This document shows positions 17,618 to 26,498 of a DNA stretch of 64,000 bases, piece by piece. The stretch covers positions 4,030,001 through 4,094,000 of the forward strand of contig NZ_CP146614.1 in the NCBI RefSeq assembly GCF_037094685.1. The letters run 5' to 3'. Every line of letters starts with the position of its first letter. Position 1 is the first letter of the stretch. This DNA is from Massilia sp. METH4. Its GTDB lineage: Bacteria; Pseudomonadota; Gammaproteobacteria; Burkholderiales; Burkholderiaceae_D. The notes below the pieces were generated by a model. The model saw only the letters and a list, made by a program, of their open reading frames with translations, was not told where the DNA came from and searched no databases. The translations under genes and the position numbers were made by a program.

Positions 17618-18199
17618 GAGAAAAAGCCCGGCACAACCGTCGGAGGCACGCACGGTGGAACGATGTAGCGGGCTTTCGCATGGCCCGCGTGGTTCGTGCA
17701 CGCAATGTTTTCTCCCACTCGATCGGCCCAAATCGCTAGCGGAGGTCCACAAGACAGGGCTGCAGGTCAACATCAACCTTTGCAGCTCGAAGAGCGAAAA
17801 CAAGGTGGTGGACCTCCATCACCACGCGGTCGCGTCGATGCTCAGCACCGGCGGCACGTGTCGATCAGGCGGGCAGTGGTTGCGTCAACAGCAAAGTCAC
17901 GTCGTTCGGCAGCGACATCACGGCCGGTGGCGATATCGCATTGTCAGCCGATACCGCGACCCGTCAGCAGCAATAACAGCAGGCTGTCACGTACGGGCCC
18001 CCAAGCAGCGTTGCAGGGAAACCTTCGAGCGACGCGCGCCTGCCGGCCGACAATGCATTGACGCAACCTTCCCGCCGACCGCGTCTTTTCAGCGGCTTTT
18101 CTGTCGAGTTCACAACAATTGCGCTTCATTTGTGAAGTATTTCTTTCCGTGTTGCAACATCACTGCTATAGTTTTTTCTTTTTTGTAACGACCATCTTC
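17618..18199. other. 580-bp stretch without a supported gene
   Basis: Open frames cross this stretch but show no start signals or recognisable family. One + frame (about 17840-17976) reads VTSFGSDITAGGDIALSA before a stop, resembling filamentous-haemagglutinin repeats, perhaps a decayed scrap of an exoprotein gene. The last 80 bp are T-rich and should contain the promoter of the lipoprotein gene. Confidence 0.4.
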
Positions 18200-19804
18200 A
18201 TGAAACAAAATACCTTCGCGCGGGCCGTCCGCTTGATCGCGACTCTCGCATTGGCAGTCGCGGTTTCCGGCTGTGTTACCAAAACGATCGCCACCGATCC
18301 GACCAAGGCACCGGCCACGCAGGGGCAGAGCCCCGTGGTGTTGAGCACCACCAGCAACACGGCGGAAGTGCGTGGGTTCGACACGATACGGCTGGTTCGG
18401 TTCTCCGAGCCCGGCGAGAACCCGTTGGCCGTCGTGACGATCGATACATACGAACTGCGCCGGGTGGCGCCGGGCATGGCGCGCGACACGGCGCTGTTCG
18501 TCGGCAACCTGCCTGCTGGTAAGTACTACATCACCGACCTGGTCGATGCCCGCAGCAACCTGAAGCTGAACGTGTCCCGCGCGCGTCACGACACGCTGGG
18601 CGTCTTCGCGGTCACGGCCGGCGCGCCGGTCGATCTGGGCCGGCTGATCGTCACGCCGTTAAACACGAAGGTGCTGCATGGGCGCAGCAGGCTGGTTCAG
18701 TCCAATGCCGAGCTGCTGAAGCGCTACTCGCCCGAATACGCGCGGCTGTTCACGGTACCGGTGCAAGGCGGCTGGACCAAGCCGCCCCTCGAAACCGACC
18801 GCGTCGAGGAATATGCGCTGACGCGGCCGGTGGGGGCCGACTGCATGTCGGAGCTGGACGATGGGCGCGTGGCGGCCGCCAGCCGCCTCGGCAGCGTGCT
18901 GCTGCGGGACCGTGGCGGGCGCTGGAACATCGTGCGCGGTCCGGGCATCGAATCGCTGCTGTGCGTGCTGCCGGTAACGCTGCCGGATGCCGACCTGCTC
19001 GCCGTCGGGGAATTCGGCGCGCTGCTCAAGCATGTGCCAGGCGCCACGACGCTGACGCCCGTCGACAGGGGGAACCTGCCGTTGGGTAACCTGATGCGCA
19101 TCTACGGCAATCCAAACGTCGGCTGGTACGTGGCGCACCAGGATGGCGACCGGCTCACCTTCTTCCACTCCAGGCGCCTGGAGGGCGGCGATTGGCAGAG
19201 CGTGGGAAGCGAGAGCGTGAAGGCGGCCTTCTGGGGCGGCGAGAAACAGTTCTTCATGTGGCCGACGCCGACGGGCTTTGCCTATAGCCTGTACAAGGGG
19301 CCGATGCACTTCTACGAATACGCCACCGGCGCGTGGACCAAGCGCCCGTTGCCCGAGAGCCGCCGGATCGTGGACCTCTTCGTGAGCCCGAACAATGTGC
19401 TCAGTGTGGAGACGATCAAGGGGGGCATGGCCAAGGCGTTCGGCGCGGTCCATGTGTCGCGCGACGACGGCCGCACATGGACGGCCGTCGAGGGCCCGTT
19501 CAAGGTGATGCGCTCGCCAGCCGTGGAACTGGCGGACGGCACGCTGCTGCTGTATGCGGGCGAGGTGTTCGGCAAGGTCCAGCTGCAGGCCAGCGGCGAT
19601 GGCGGCAAGACGTGGAAGGCCCGTCCTGAGAACGGGCAGGGCGGTCAGATGTTGCCGCTCAACTCCGGCGGCCTGCTGGCTTACGACCGGGGGTACACCG
19701 GCGTCTTCTCGATCCATTCGTCGAAGGACGGTGCACAGACCTGGACCCAGGAGTACACCACGTTCGACAGCAAGTTCCTCGAGATGCTGTCCGGCCAGAA
19801 GTAA
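18200..19804 (+). CDS. Lipoprotein with Asp-box (BNR/sialidase-type) beta-propeller repeats
   Basis: 534 residues from the ATG at 18200 (MKQNTFARAVRL), with a lipobox VAVSGC (Cys25), so it is predicted to be an outer-membrane or periplasmic lipoprotein. The middle domain (about residues 45-150) is beta-rich and of unknown type. The C-terminal half carries Asp-box motifs S-x-D-x-G-x-T-W: SRDDGRTWTAVEG, SGDGGKTWKARPE and SKDGAQTWTQEYT, the sign of a sialidase/VPS10-type propeller, though no sialidase catalytic set is seen. The longer frame starting at 18119 lacks a signal peptide. It lies between leuA and the sen cluster and no functional link is shown. Confidence 0.8.
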   Translation: MKQNTFARAVRLIATLALAVAVSGCVTKTIATDPTKAPATQGQSPVVLSTTSNTAEVRGFDTIRLVRFSEPGENPLAVVTIDTYELRRVAPGMARDTALFVGNLPAGKYYITDLVDARSNLKLNVSRARHDTLGVFAVTAGAPVDLGRLIVTPLNTKVLHGRSRLVQSNAELLKRYSPEYARLFTVPVQGGWTKPPLETDRVEEYALTRPVGADCMSELDDGRVAAASRLGSVLLRDRGGRWNIVRGPGIESLLCVLPVTLPDADLLAVGEFGALLKHVPGATTLTPVDRGNLPLGNLMRIYGNPNVGWYVAHQDGDRLTFFHSRRLEGGDWQSVGSESVKAAFWGGEKQFFMWPTPTGFAYSLYKGPMHFYEYATGAWTKRPLPESRRIVDLFVSPNNVLSVETIKGGMAKAFGAVHVSRDDGRTWTAVEGPFKVMRSPAVELADGTLLLYAGEVFGKVQLQASGDGGKTWKARPENGQGGQMLPLNSGGLLAYDRGYTGVFSIHSSKDGAQTWTQEYTTFDSKFLEMLSGQK

Positions 19805-19930
19805 TCCCGGCATCGTTGCGCCGCGGTGATGACGGGACCGACCGGCGCACAGCCACTCGGAGAACGAGCCCGCGCGATTCGGCGGACTCGTCACCGCTCC
19901 GGTGGACCGCCGGCGCAGGGTGCCGCGAAC

Positions 19931-20980
19931 TTAACCTGCCACCTGCACCCGCGCCTCCCCGGCCGCCATTTCCCCAACCACTGCAGCCGCCTCGAATCCC
20001 CCTTCGCGGAAGATTGCCAGCACCTGCTCCACGGCCGACGGATCGCACGACACCAGCAGCCCGCCCGACGTCTGCGGGTCGGTCAGCAGCGTGTGCTGGG
20101 CCGGCGTGATGTTCGGCGACAGCGTCACGTCCTTGCCGTAGGCATCCCAGTTGCGGCCTGAAGCACCCGTGAAGTAGCCGTCGTGGGCCAGTTGCTCCAC
20201 GCCGGGCAGCAGTGGAATCTGCGACATCGTCAGCTTGGCCGTCAGCTTCGCCCCGCGCGCCAGTTCCAGCGTGTGGCCCAGCAGGCCGAAGCCGGTGATG
20301 TCCGTCAGCGCGTGCACGCCCGGCAGTTCGGACAGCGCCTTGCCCGGCTTGTTCAGCTTGGTGGTATTGGCGATCATCGCCGCGTAGCCTTCCTCGCCCA
20401 GCACATTCTTCTTCAGCGCCGCCGACAGCACGCCCACGCCCAGCGGCTTGCCCAGCACGAGGACGTCGCCAACCTTGGCATCGGCATTGCGCTTGATCTT
20501 CGACGGGTGCACCAGGCCCATCACCACCAGGCCGTAGATCGGTTCCACGGAATCGATCGTGTGGCCGCCGGCGATCGGAATGCCTGCCTCGGCGCAAATC
20601 GACTCGCCGCCCTTGATGATCTGCCCGATCGTCTCGATCGGCAGCTTGTTGATGGGCATGCCGACGAGGGCCAGCGCCATGATCGGCGTGCCGCCCATCG
20701 CGTACACGTCGGAGATCGCATTGGTGGCGGCGATGCGGCCGAAGTCGAACGGATCGTCCACGATCGGCATGAAGAAATCGGTGGTGGCGATCAGTGCCTG
20801 CTCGTCATTGAGCTTATAGACGGCCGCGTCGTCGGCCGTCTCGATGCCGACCAGCAGTTCCTTCGGCACGGGCAAGCCGCTCGAGTTTTTCAGGATCTCG
20901 GAAAGCACGCCCGGCGCGATCTTGCAGCCGCAGCCGCCGCCGTGGGAAAACGAGGTGAGTTTGATCGGTTCAGTAGTCAT
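19931..20980 (-). CDS. senC: Selenophosphate synthetase, SenC of the selenoneine cluster (SelD family)
   Basis: 349 residues from ATG 20980. With this start the catalytic pair falls at Cys17 and Lys20 in SHGGGCGCK, the same numbering as E. coli SelD, which supports the choice over an upstream TTG. Other blocks: TTDFFMPIVDDPFDFGRIAA, NAISDVYAMGG, GGHTIDSVEPIYG and DITGFGLLGH. It makes selenophosphate from selenide and ATP. The next gene upstream on the same strand is senB, ending 20 bp before this start. SenC is the SelD paralogue devoted to selenoneine; since no selA, selB or ybbB gene is in the window, a general SelD role cannot be excluded. Confidence 0.9.
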   Translation of the reverse strand: MTTEPIKLTSFSHGGGCGCKIAPGVLSEILKNSSGLPVPKELLVGIETADDAAVYKLNDEQALIATTDFFMPIVDDPFDFGRIAATNAISDVYAMGGTPIMALALVGMPINKLPIETIGQIIKGGESICAEAGIPIAGGHTIDSVEPIYGLVVMGLVHPSKIKRNADAKVGDVLVLGKPLGVGVLSAALKKNVLGEEGYAAMIANTTKLNKPGKALSELPGVHALTDITGFGLLGHTLELARGAKLTAKLTMSQIPLLPGVEQLAHDGYFTGASGRNWDAYGKDVTLSPNITPAQHTLLTDPQTSGGLLVSCDPSAVEQVLAIFREGGFEAAAVVGEMAAGEARVQVAG

Positions 20981-21000
20981 GTGGTTTTGCCAATTGGGCT

Positions 21001-21972
21001 TCAAGGATTCGATGGGAGCAGATTATCCACCAGCCGCCGCAAAGCTGCCCGCTCCGCCTCCGGCGCGAACAGCGGGGCGCGGGCGGCGCACTGGGCGCGC
21101 AGGGTGGCGATGAAGGCTTCGTCGGTGACGCTGCGGTCGATCAGGCGGGCGAGGGCGGCCGCGTCGCCGACCGGGTAGTAGCCGGCGTAACCCTCGCCCA
21201 GCATGCCGCGGTTACCGCTGATGTCGCTGGCCAGCACCGGCACGCCGCTCGTGACGGCTTCCACGATCACGTTGGCGCCGCCCTCCATGGTCGAGCAGAT
21301 TGCCAGCGCGTGGCTGCGGCGGATCGCTTCCCGCACCACCTCGCGCGGTTGCGCCCGCAGCCAGGCATAGTGCGAAACCTGTTCCTGAGTACGTTCGGCA
21401 AGGCGCCCCAGCTCGGAATCGAGCACGCCGCCGATCTGCTGCAGCAGCACATCCGGTCCCGTCACCAGCGCGGCGGCCCGCATGAACGTGCCCGGGTCCT
21501 TCACCTCGCGCAGGTGGCCGACCATTGTGATGGCCTTTCGCGCCGCCGGCTCGGGCGCCAGCGGCGGCGCCGATTGGTAGATGACGTGGGCAATGTGCCG
21601 CACGGCATCCGGCAACTCGTCCAGCGCTGCGGGTTGCAGCACCACGAGGGCGTCGGCCAGCGTCACCGCGCGGCCGGCGTCGGCGTCGTGGTGGATGTCG
21701 TGGTAAACGTCCGTTCCGGTCAGGACCAGCAGGACAGGTTGCTTGTCGCGGTGTTCAAGGAACGCCTTCAGCGACGGCGCCGAGCGCCGTGCGTGCAACA
21801 GGATCAGCAGGTCGGGGAGGGGATCGTCGCCAGTCCAGCCATCCCGCACCGCCACGTCGAAGCCGTCGCGCAGGAACTGCGCCCAGCGGTCGGCCGTGTG
21901 CCAGTTGCCGTTATTGTCCCGCGCCGTGCCCGGGCTGACGATGCAGATCGATGGTTTGCGGGAGGCTGCCAT
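21001..21972 (-). CDS. senB: Selenosugar synthase SenB (GT-B glycosyltransferase-like)
   Basis: 323 residues. The fold is a GT-B retaining glycosyltransferase: N-terminal Rossmann half (SICIVSPGTARDNNGNWHTA), LVLTGTDVYHDIH, a hinge near residue 165 (KAITMVGHLREVKDP), and the nucleotide-sugar E-x7-E block STMEGGANVIVEAVTSGVP. In known sen clusters SenB couples selenophosphate to UDP-GlcNAc to give a 1-seleno-sugar, forming a C-Se bond. Assignment rests on sequence style and on its position between senC and divergent senA, the defining gene set. The start at 21972 is only 16 bp from the senA start on the other strand. Confidence 0.88.
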   Translation of the reverse strand: MAASRKPSICIVSPGTARDNNGNWHTADRWAQFLRDGFDVAVRDGWTGDDPLPDLLILLHARRSAPSLKAFLEHRDKQPVLLVLTGTDVYHDIHHDADAGRAVTLADALVVLQPAALDELPDAVRHIAHVIYQSAPPLAPEPAARKAITMVGHLREVKDPGTFMRAAALVTGPDVLLQQIGGVLDSELGRLAERTQEQVSHYAWLRAQPREVVREAIRRSHALAICSTMEGGANVIVEAVTSGVPVLASDISGNRGMLGEGYAGYYPVGDAAALARLIDRSVTDEAFIATLRAQCAARAPLFAPEAERAALRRLVDNLLPSNP

Positions 21973-21982
21973 TGGTTACAAT
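21955..21982 (+). promoter_or_regulatory. Candidate senA promoter inside the senB start region
   Basis: TTTGCG (21955-21960) and TACAAT (21977-21982) are 16 bp apart. A start about 7 bases after the -10 would fall on the A of the senA ATG (21989). There is no SD before that ATG. Confidence 0.45.
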
Positions 21983-21988
21983 CGTTGT

Positions 21989-23194
21989 ATGAATTCCATT
22001 ACCGCCTCCTTCCGCACCGCGCGCACGCAGCAACTGGCCGAGGCCTTGCAAGATGCGCGGCATTATACGCTCGCCCTGTTCGACTGCTTCGCCGCCGCGG
22101 GCATGGATGTGCCGGCCAACGTGCCGCGCCTGCGCATCGTCAATCCGCCGCTGTGGGAACTGGGCCACACGGCCTGGTTCGCCGAGTGGTTCATCCTGCG
22201 CGAGGCGCTGTCGAGCCATCCCGCGGACGCCCAGTTCGCGTCGCTGCTGACCAAAGGCGACGACTGGTTCGATTCGGCCAACGTGCCGCACCGCAGCCGC
22301 TGGACGCTCGACCTGCCGACTACGGGCGGCGTGAAGACCTACTGCCACGAAGTGCTCGACCGCGTGCTCGACAAGCTGTCGCGCGAAGCGAACGTGGACG
22401 AGGCGCTGTACCCCTATCGCCTGGCCCTGGCCCACGAGGACATGCACGGCGAAGCCTTCCTGTACACCTTGCAGACCCTGGGCTTGCAGGCCCCCGCGCA
22501 TCTCACGCACGACGAATCGGCACCGGCCAGTCCCGGCGACATCCGTTTCCCCGGCGGCACGCTGCAACTGGGCTGCCCGGCGGACGGCGCCGGCTTCGTG
22601 TTCGACAACGAGAAGTTCGCCCATCCGATCTACGTGGCGCCGTTCCGCATGGATGCGGGGCTGGTGACGAATGGCCAGTACATGGACTTCATCGCCGACG
22701 GCGGCTACGACAACCGCCAGTTCTGGAGCACCGGTGGCGCGGATTGGCTGATGCAGCAGGAACGCTCGGCGCCGCGCTACTGGCAGCGCGAGGGCGGCGA
22801 CTGGCGCACCGTGCGCTTTGGCGACCCCGCCACGCTGAACCCGGACGAACCGGTGCGCCACGTGAGCCTGTACGAGGCCCAGGCCTACTGCGCCTGGGCC
22901 GCGCGGCGGCTGCCGACCGAAGCGGAGTGGGAGTACGCGGCGCTGTACGGCCACCCGGCTTTCCGCTGGGGCCAGTTGTGGGAATGGACGGCATCGCCGT
23001 TCGAGCCGTATCCCGGCTTCACGCCGGACCGTTATCGCGAGTATTCCGAGCCGTGGTTCGCCACGCACCAGGTGCTGCGCGGGGCGTCGTTCGCCACGCC
23101 GTCGCGGTTCGGCTCGGCCAGGTTCCGCAATTTCTATATGCCCGAGCGGGATGACATTTTCTGCGGCTTCCGTACCTGTGGGTGGGACCGATGA
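21989..23194 (+). CDS. senA: Selenoneine synthase SenA (EgtB-like)
   Basis: 401 residues: DinB-like N-terminal domain (1-165) and FGE/lectin-like C-terminal domain (180-401). Iron ligands: His60 (WELGHTAWFAEWF) and HX3HXE as HEDMHGE at 149-155. The C-terminus carries RRLPTEAEWEYAA, WEWTASPFEPYPGF and RFRNFYMPERDDIFCGFRTC. It is clearly different from EgtB at 14120-15373, and sits divergent to senB/senC, the arrangement of selenoneine clusters. SenA joins the selenosugar to hercynine with O2 and leads to selenoneine. Hercynine would come from EgtD encoded 8 kb upstream. The frame upstream of this ATG runs through senB and is a shadow. The stop overlaps the next ATG (ATGA). Confidence 0.9.
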   Translation: MNSITASFRTARTQQLAEALQDARHYTLALFDCFAAAGMDVPANVPRLRIVNPPLWELGHTAWFAEWFILREALSSHPADAQFASLLTKGDDWFDSANVPHRSRWTLDLPTTGGVKTYCHEVLDRVLDKLSREANVDEALYPYRLALAHEDMHGEAFLYTLQTLGLQAPAHLTHDESAPASPGDIRFPGGTLQLGCPADGAGFVFDNEKFAHPIYVAPFRMDAGLVTNGQYMDFIADGGYDNRQFWSTGGADWLMQQERSAPRYWQREGGDWRTVRFGDPATLNPDEPVRHVSLYEAQAYCAWAARRLPTEAEWEYAALYGHPAFRWGQLWEWTASPFEPYPGFTPDRYREYSEPWFATHQVLRGASFATPSRFGSARFRNFYMPERDDIFCGFRTCGWDR

Positions 23195-23907
23195 GCAAGC
23201 GTTCGCCGCATTCTTCGCGGGCTCGACGCATGGCGGGCGCCATGCTGCTGGCCGCTTCCTGCGCCGCCATGGCGACCCCGGTACCTCCCGCCTGCGCCGA
23301 CCCGTCGGCGCGCGCGGCCGGATTGGTCATGGTGCCGGGTGAACGCTCGCTGCCGGAGCTTGCGGTTCCGCCAGCCGCGCCGGATGGGGATGGCATCTTG
23401 CTTTCCGATATGGCATGGCTGCAGGGCCCTTGCGCGGACGGCGTCCATGCATCGCGGATGGGCGTGATCTTCTTCGATGACGGCGCGGCTTTCGCCGCCG
23501 GGCAGGACGGCCGGTTCACGCACATGCCCAGGCTGGCGGGCCTGACGAATTTCGGTGGCGGACCGCTCTCGGGCGAGCACCCGCCGATGGAGCAGGCCAG
23601 ATTCATCATGGCGTCGAACGTGATGACTACCACGATCGCCAATGAAAAGCGCTCGCTCGATGTGGGCTTGTGGCAGGCCGCCGACGGCTATGTCGTGGCG
23701 GCGTTCACGCGGCGCGGCGGCCGCTTCGGCGCTCCGGTCGAACTGCTCCGTTCGACGCGCCCGATCAGGAGCGTGACCTACTTCCCGGCGCCCGATGCGA
23801 ATTCGGGCAGGCTGGGACTGGTGATGGCTGACGAGGCAGGGACTGCGCTGGTGGGTCTCGACTGGACCCACGCGGCATTGTCCAGGCGCCTCATGGCTGC
23901 TGAATAA
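23191..23907 (+). CDS. Secreted protein of unknown function, coupled to senA
   Basis: 238 residues from the ATG that overlaps the senA stop (ATGA). A signal peptide is likely (basic start, MAGAMLLAASCAAMATP, cleavage near Ala-Cys-Ala). The rest is Gly/Ala-rich with FFDDGAAFAAGQDGRF and a beta-rich middle; no family recognised. The overlap makes co-translation with SenA likely, so a link to selenoneine (export, sensing) is possible but not shown. It ends 6 bp from a convergent gene. Confidence 0.6.
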   Translation: MSKRSPHSSRARRMAGAMLLAASCAAMATPVPPACADPSARAAGLVMVPGERSLPELAVPPAAPDGDGILLSDMAWLQGPCADGVHASRMGVIFFDDGAAFAAGQDGRFTHMPRLAGLTNFGGGPLSGEHPPMEQARFIMASNVMTTTIANEKRSLDVGLWQAADGYVVAAFTRRGGRFGAPVELLRSTRPIRSVTYFPAPDANSGRLGLVMADEAGTALVGLDWTHAALSRRLMAAE

Positions 23908-23913
23908 GGCGTT

Positions 23914-24297
23914 TCAGCCCTCGTACAACTCCAGCGGCAAGCCATCCGGATCGGCAAAGAAGGTGAACCGCCGCCCCGTGTGTTCGTCGACCCGCACCGG
24001 CTCGACGGCAAGCCCATGTCCTTCCAGGTGCGCCTTGCACGTTTCGACATCGTCCACGGCGAACGCCAGGTGGCGCAGGCCGCGCGCCTCCGGGTAGGAG
24101 GGCCGCTCCGGCGCATTGGGGAAGGAGAACAGCTCGATCTGCGAGCCGTCCGGGAGTTGCAGGTCCAGCTTGTACGACTGTCGCGCAGCGCGGTAGTTTT
24201 CCGCGATGACGGCCAGGCCCAGCACCTCGGTGTAGAAGCGCTTCGAGCGTTCGTAATCGGAGCAGATGATGGCGGCGTGGTGGATTCTCTTGAGCAT
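23914..24297 (-). CDS. VOC/glyoxalase-fold protein, YaeR-like
   Basis: 127 residues from MLKRIHHAAIICSDYERSK (SD AAGGA). A single vicinal-oxygen-chelate domain with metal-ligand-type residues His6/His7, Glu in QIELFSFP, His in GLRHLAFAVDD and Glu in LPLELYEG. This is the small YaeR/GloA2-like group: a metal-binding enzyme of uncertain substrate related to glyoxalase I. It follows the S9 peptidase gene by 62 bp in the same direction, so the two may share a transcript. Confidence 0.85.
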   Translation of the reverse strand: MLKRIHHAAIICSDYERSKRFYTEVLGLAVIAENYRAARQSYKLDLQLPDGSQIELFSFPNAPERPSYPEARGLRHLAFAVDDVETCKAHLEGHGLAVEPVRVDEHTGRRFTFFADPDGLPLELYEG

Positions 24298-24359
24298 CGG
24301 AGTCCTTGCTTTCAAAAGGGGCGACGGGATGGCGAACGCCATCCCGTCGATCATCGATC

Positions 24360-26405
24360 TTACTTCTTCAGGTGTTCATCGAGCCAGCCGATCACGGTGT
24401 GATGCCATTGGATCGAGTTGGCGGGCTTGAGCACCCAGTGATTCTCGTCCGGGAACACCAGCAGCTTGGACTTGATGCCCTGGCGCTGCAGCGCGGTGAA
24501 CGTGCCCAGCGCCTGCGCGGTGGGAATGCGGAAGTCCAGGTCGCCCTGGATCACCAGCATCGGCGTCTTCCACTTCGTCACGTGGTGCACCGGGTTGAAC
24601 TTCTCATAGCCTTCCGGGTTGGCGTAGTACGTGCCGCCGTTTTCCCATTCGGTGAACCACAGTTCCTCGGTCGAGTAAGCCATGCCGCGCTGGTCGAACA
24701 CGCCGTCGTGGTTCACGATGCACTTGAAGCCGTCGCTCCAGTTACCCTCGATCCAGTTCATCATGTAGCCGCCGTAGGAAGCGCCCAGCGCGCAGGCGTT
24801 CGACGTGTCCAGCCATGGGTACTTCTGGCCAGCGGCGGCCAGGCCCTTCTTGAGGTCTTCGAGCGGCTTGCCGCCCCAGTCGCCGCTGATCGAGTCGGTG
24901 AACGCCTGGCCGTAGCCGGTGGAACCGTGGAAGTCGATGAAGACGGTGGCGTAGCCGGCGCCGGCGTACACCTGCGGATTCCAGCGGTAGCTCCACGAGT
25001 TGCCGAAGCTGCCCTGCGGGCCGCCGTGCACCAGGAAGGCCACCGGGTATTTCTTGCCCGGTTCCGCATTCCACGGCTTCATCACGTAGCCGTAGACCGT
25101 GTCGCCATTTGCGCCGGCGAAGGAGAACTGTTCATACTCGCCCATCTTCACGCCGGCCAGGCGTTCGCGGTTCGCGTGCGTCAGCTGCGTCGCCTTGGTG
25201 CCGGCCAGTTTATAGAGCTGGGCGCCATCGTGCAGGCTGTTCTGCGCCATCACGACCGTGTCGCGCTTGGCGTCGAACTCTGCGACGTAGCCCTTGTCGG
25301 TCAGCGCCGTGACCTTGCCGCTGGCGGCATCGAGCGAGAACAGGCGGTGGTTGCCGGTATCGTCGGCATTGGCCAGCAGGGCCTTGCCGTCCGGGCGCCA
25401 TCGGTAGTCGGCGATCGAACGGTCCCAGTCCTCGGCCAGTACGCGCTTCTTGCCGGTCGCCACATCCTGCAGGATCATGTGGAAGCGGTCGGCCTCGAAG
25501 CCGGGGCGCTTCATCGCCAGGTAGGCGAGGGTCTTGCCGTCCGGGGAGAATTGCGGCTTGGTGTCCCAGGCTGGATTGTCGGCCGTCAGGTTGCGCGGCG
25601 CGGCGCCGCCGGCGGCGGGCACTTCATACAGGTCGAAGTTGGTCGACCACGATTCGCTCTTGCCCGCCACGCGCACCGCGAACACGATGCGCTGGCCGTC
25701 CGGGCTGAACGTGTATTCGGTGCGGTCGCCGAACGGCTTGCTGGTGATGTCGCCATCGAGGGTGCCGGACAGACTGACCGCGCTGGCGGCCGTGCCGGCG
25801 CCCAGGGGCACCGAGTACAGCACGTTGCGCTTGCCGTCCGCCCACGTATCCCAGTGGCGCACGAACATCTGGTCGTACAGCTTGCCCGTGGCCTTGCCGG
25901 CGGCCTTCTCGTCGTTGCGCTTCTTCGTGCAGGCCAGGTCGGCGCAATCGCGGAATACGGCCATCGTCACCGCCAGGCGGTCGCCCTTGGGCGAGACGTG
26001 GAAGCTGTCGACATCGAGCGGCAGGTCGGTCACCTTGACCGCCTCGCCGCCACCGGCGGGCAGGCGCCACACCTGCGACGTGCCGGAGCGGCTGGACAGG
26101 AAGTAAATGGCGTCGCCGCTGGCCGACCACTCGGGGTCCAGGCTGCTTGCTTCGTGCGAAGTGAGCTGCTGCGGCACGGGCTTGGCCGCGCGCAGGTCAA
26201 TCATCCACAGCTGGGTGATGCCGCGGTTCTTTTCCAGGTTGGTGCCGCGCACGGTGTAGACGACGCGCGAGGCGTCGGGCGACAGCACGGGGCTGCCGAC
26301 GCGGTCCATGCTCGCGAGGTCTTCGATGGTCAGCCCTCGTGGGGCCGCCACCGCACTGGTGGCGGCTGCAAGCGCAGCGCCGATTACCAGCAGGCGTAGG
26401 GTCAT
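24360..26405 (-). CDS. Prolyl-oligopeptidase family S9 peptidase (DPP5-like)
   Basis: 681 residues with a Sec signal peptide (to about ATSAVAA), an N-terminal WD40/PD40-type propeller (about 25-390) with repeated SPDG/SPKGD motifs, and a C-terminal alpha/beta-hydrolase domain. The catalytic Ser is in GASYGGYM, Asp in QGDLDFRIP and His in PDENHWV. The oxyanion stretch VHGGPQGSFGNSW precedes it. Such enzymes cleave dipeptides or short peptides in the periplasm and use them as nutrient. Membership of the dipeptidyl-peptidase 5 branch is by look; substrate is unknown. Confidence 0.92.
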   Translation of the reverse strand: MTLRLLVIGAALAAATSAVAAPRGLTIEDLASMDRVGSPVLSPDASRVVYTVRGTNLEKNRGITQLWMIDLRAAKPVPQQLTSHEASSLDPEWSASGDAIYFLSSRSGTSQVWRLPAGGGEAVKVTDLPLDVDSFHVSPKGDRLAVTMAVFRDCADLACTKKRNDEKAAGKATGKLYDQMFVRHWDTWADGKRNVLYSVPLGAGTAASAVSLSGTLDGDITSKPFGDRTEYTFSPDGQRIVFAVRVAGKSESWSTNFDLYEVPAAGGAAPRNLTADNPAWDTKPQFSPDGKTLAYLAMKRPGFEADRFHMILQDVATGKKRVLAEDWDRSIADYRWRPDGKALLANADDTGNHRLFSLDAASGKVTALTDKGYVAEFDAKRDTVVMAQNSLHDGAQLYKLAGTKATQLTHANRERLAGVKMGEYEQFSFAGANGDTVYGYVMKPWNAEPGKKYPVAFLVHGGPQGSFGNSWSYRWNPQVYAGAGYATVFIDFHGSTGYGQAFTDSISGDWGGKPLEDLKKGLAAAGQKYPWLDTSNACALGASYGGYMMNWIEGNWSDGFKCIVNHDGVFDQRGMAYSTEELWFTEWENGGTYYANPEGYEKFNPVHHVTKWKTPMLVIQGDLDFRIPTAQALGTFTALQRQGIKSKLLVFPDENHWVLKPANSIQWHHTVIGWLDEHLKK

Positions 26406-26498
26406 CCGGTTTCTCCGATCTTCAAAAAGGGAGGCCGGCGCGCGCCGGCCAAGGCGCGCATGATAGCAAATGGAAATTCCCAGGCGGGAGAGGCGCTC

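Noticed and set aside
21743..21988. Upstream extension of senA.
   Set aside because: It runs antisense through senB, and the conserved SenA sequence begins at 21989.
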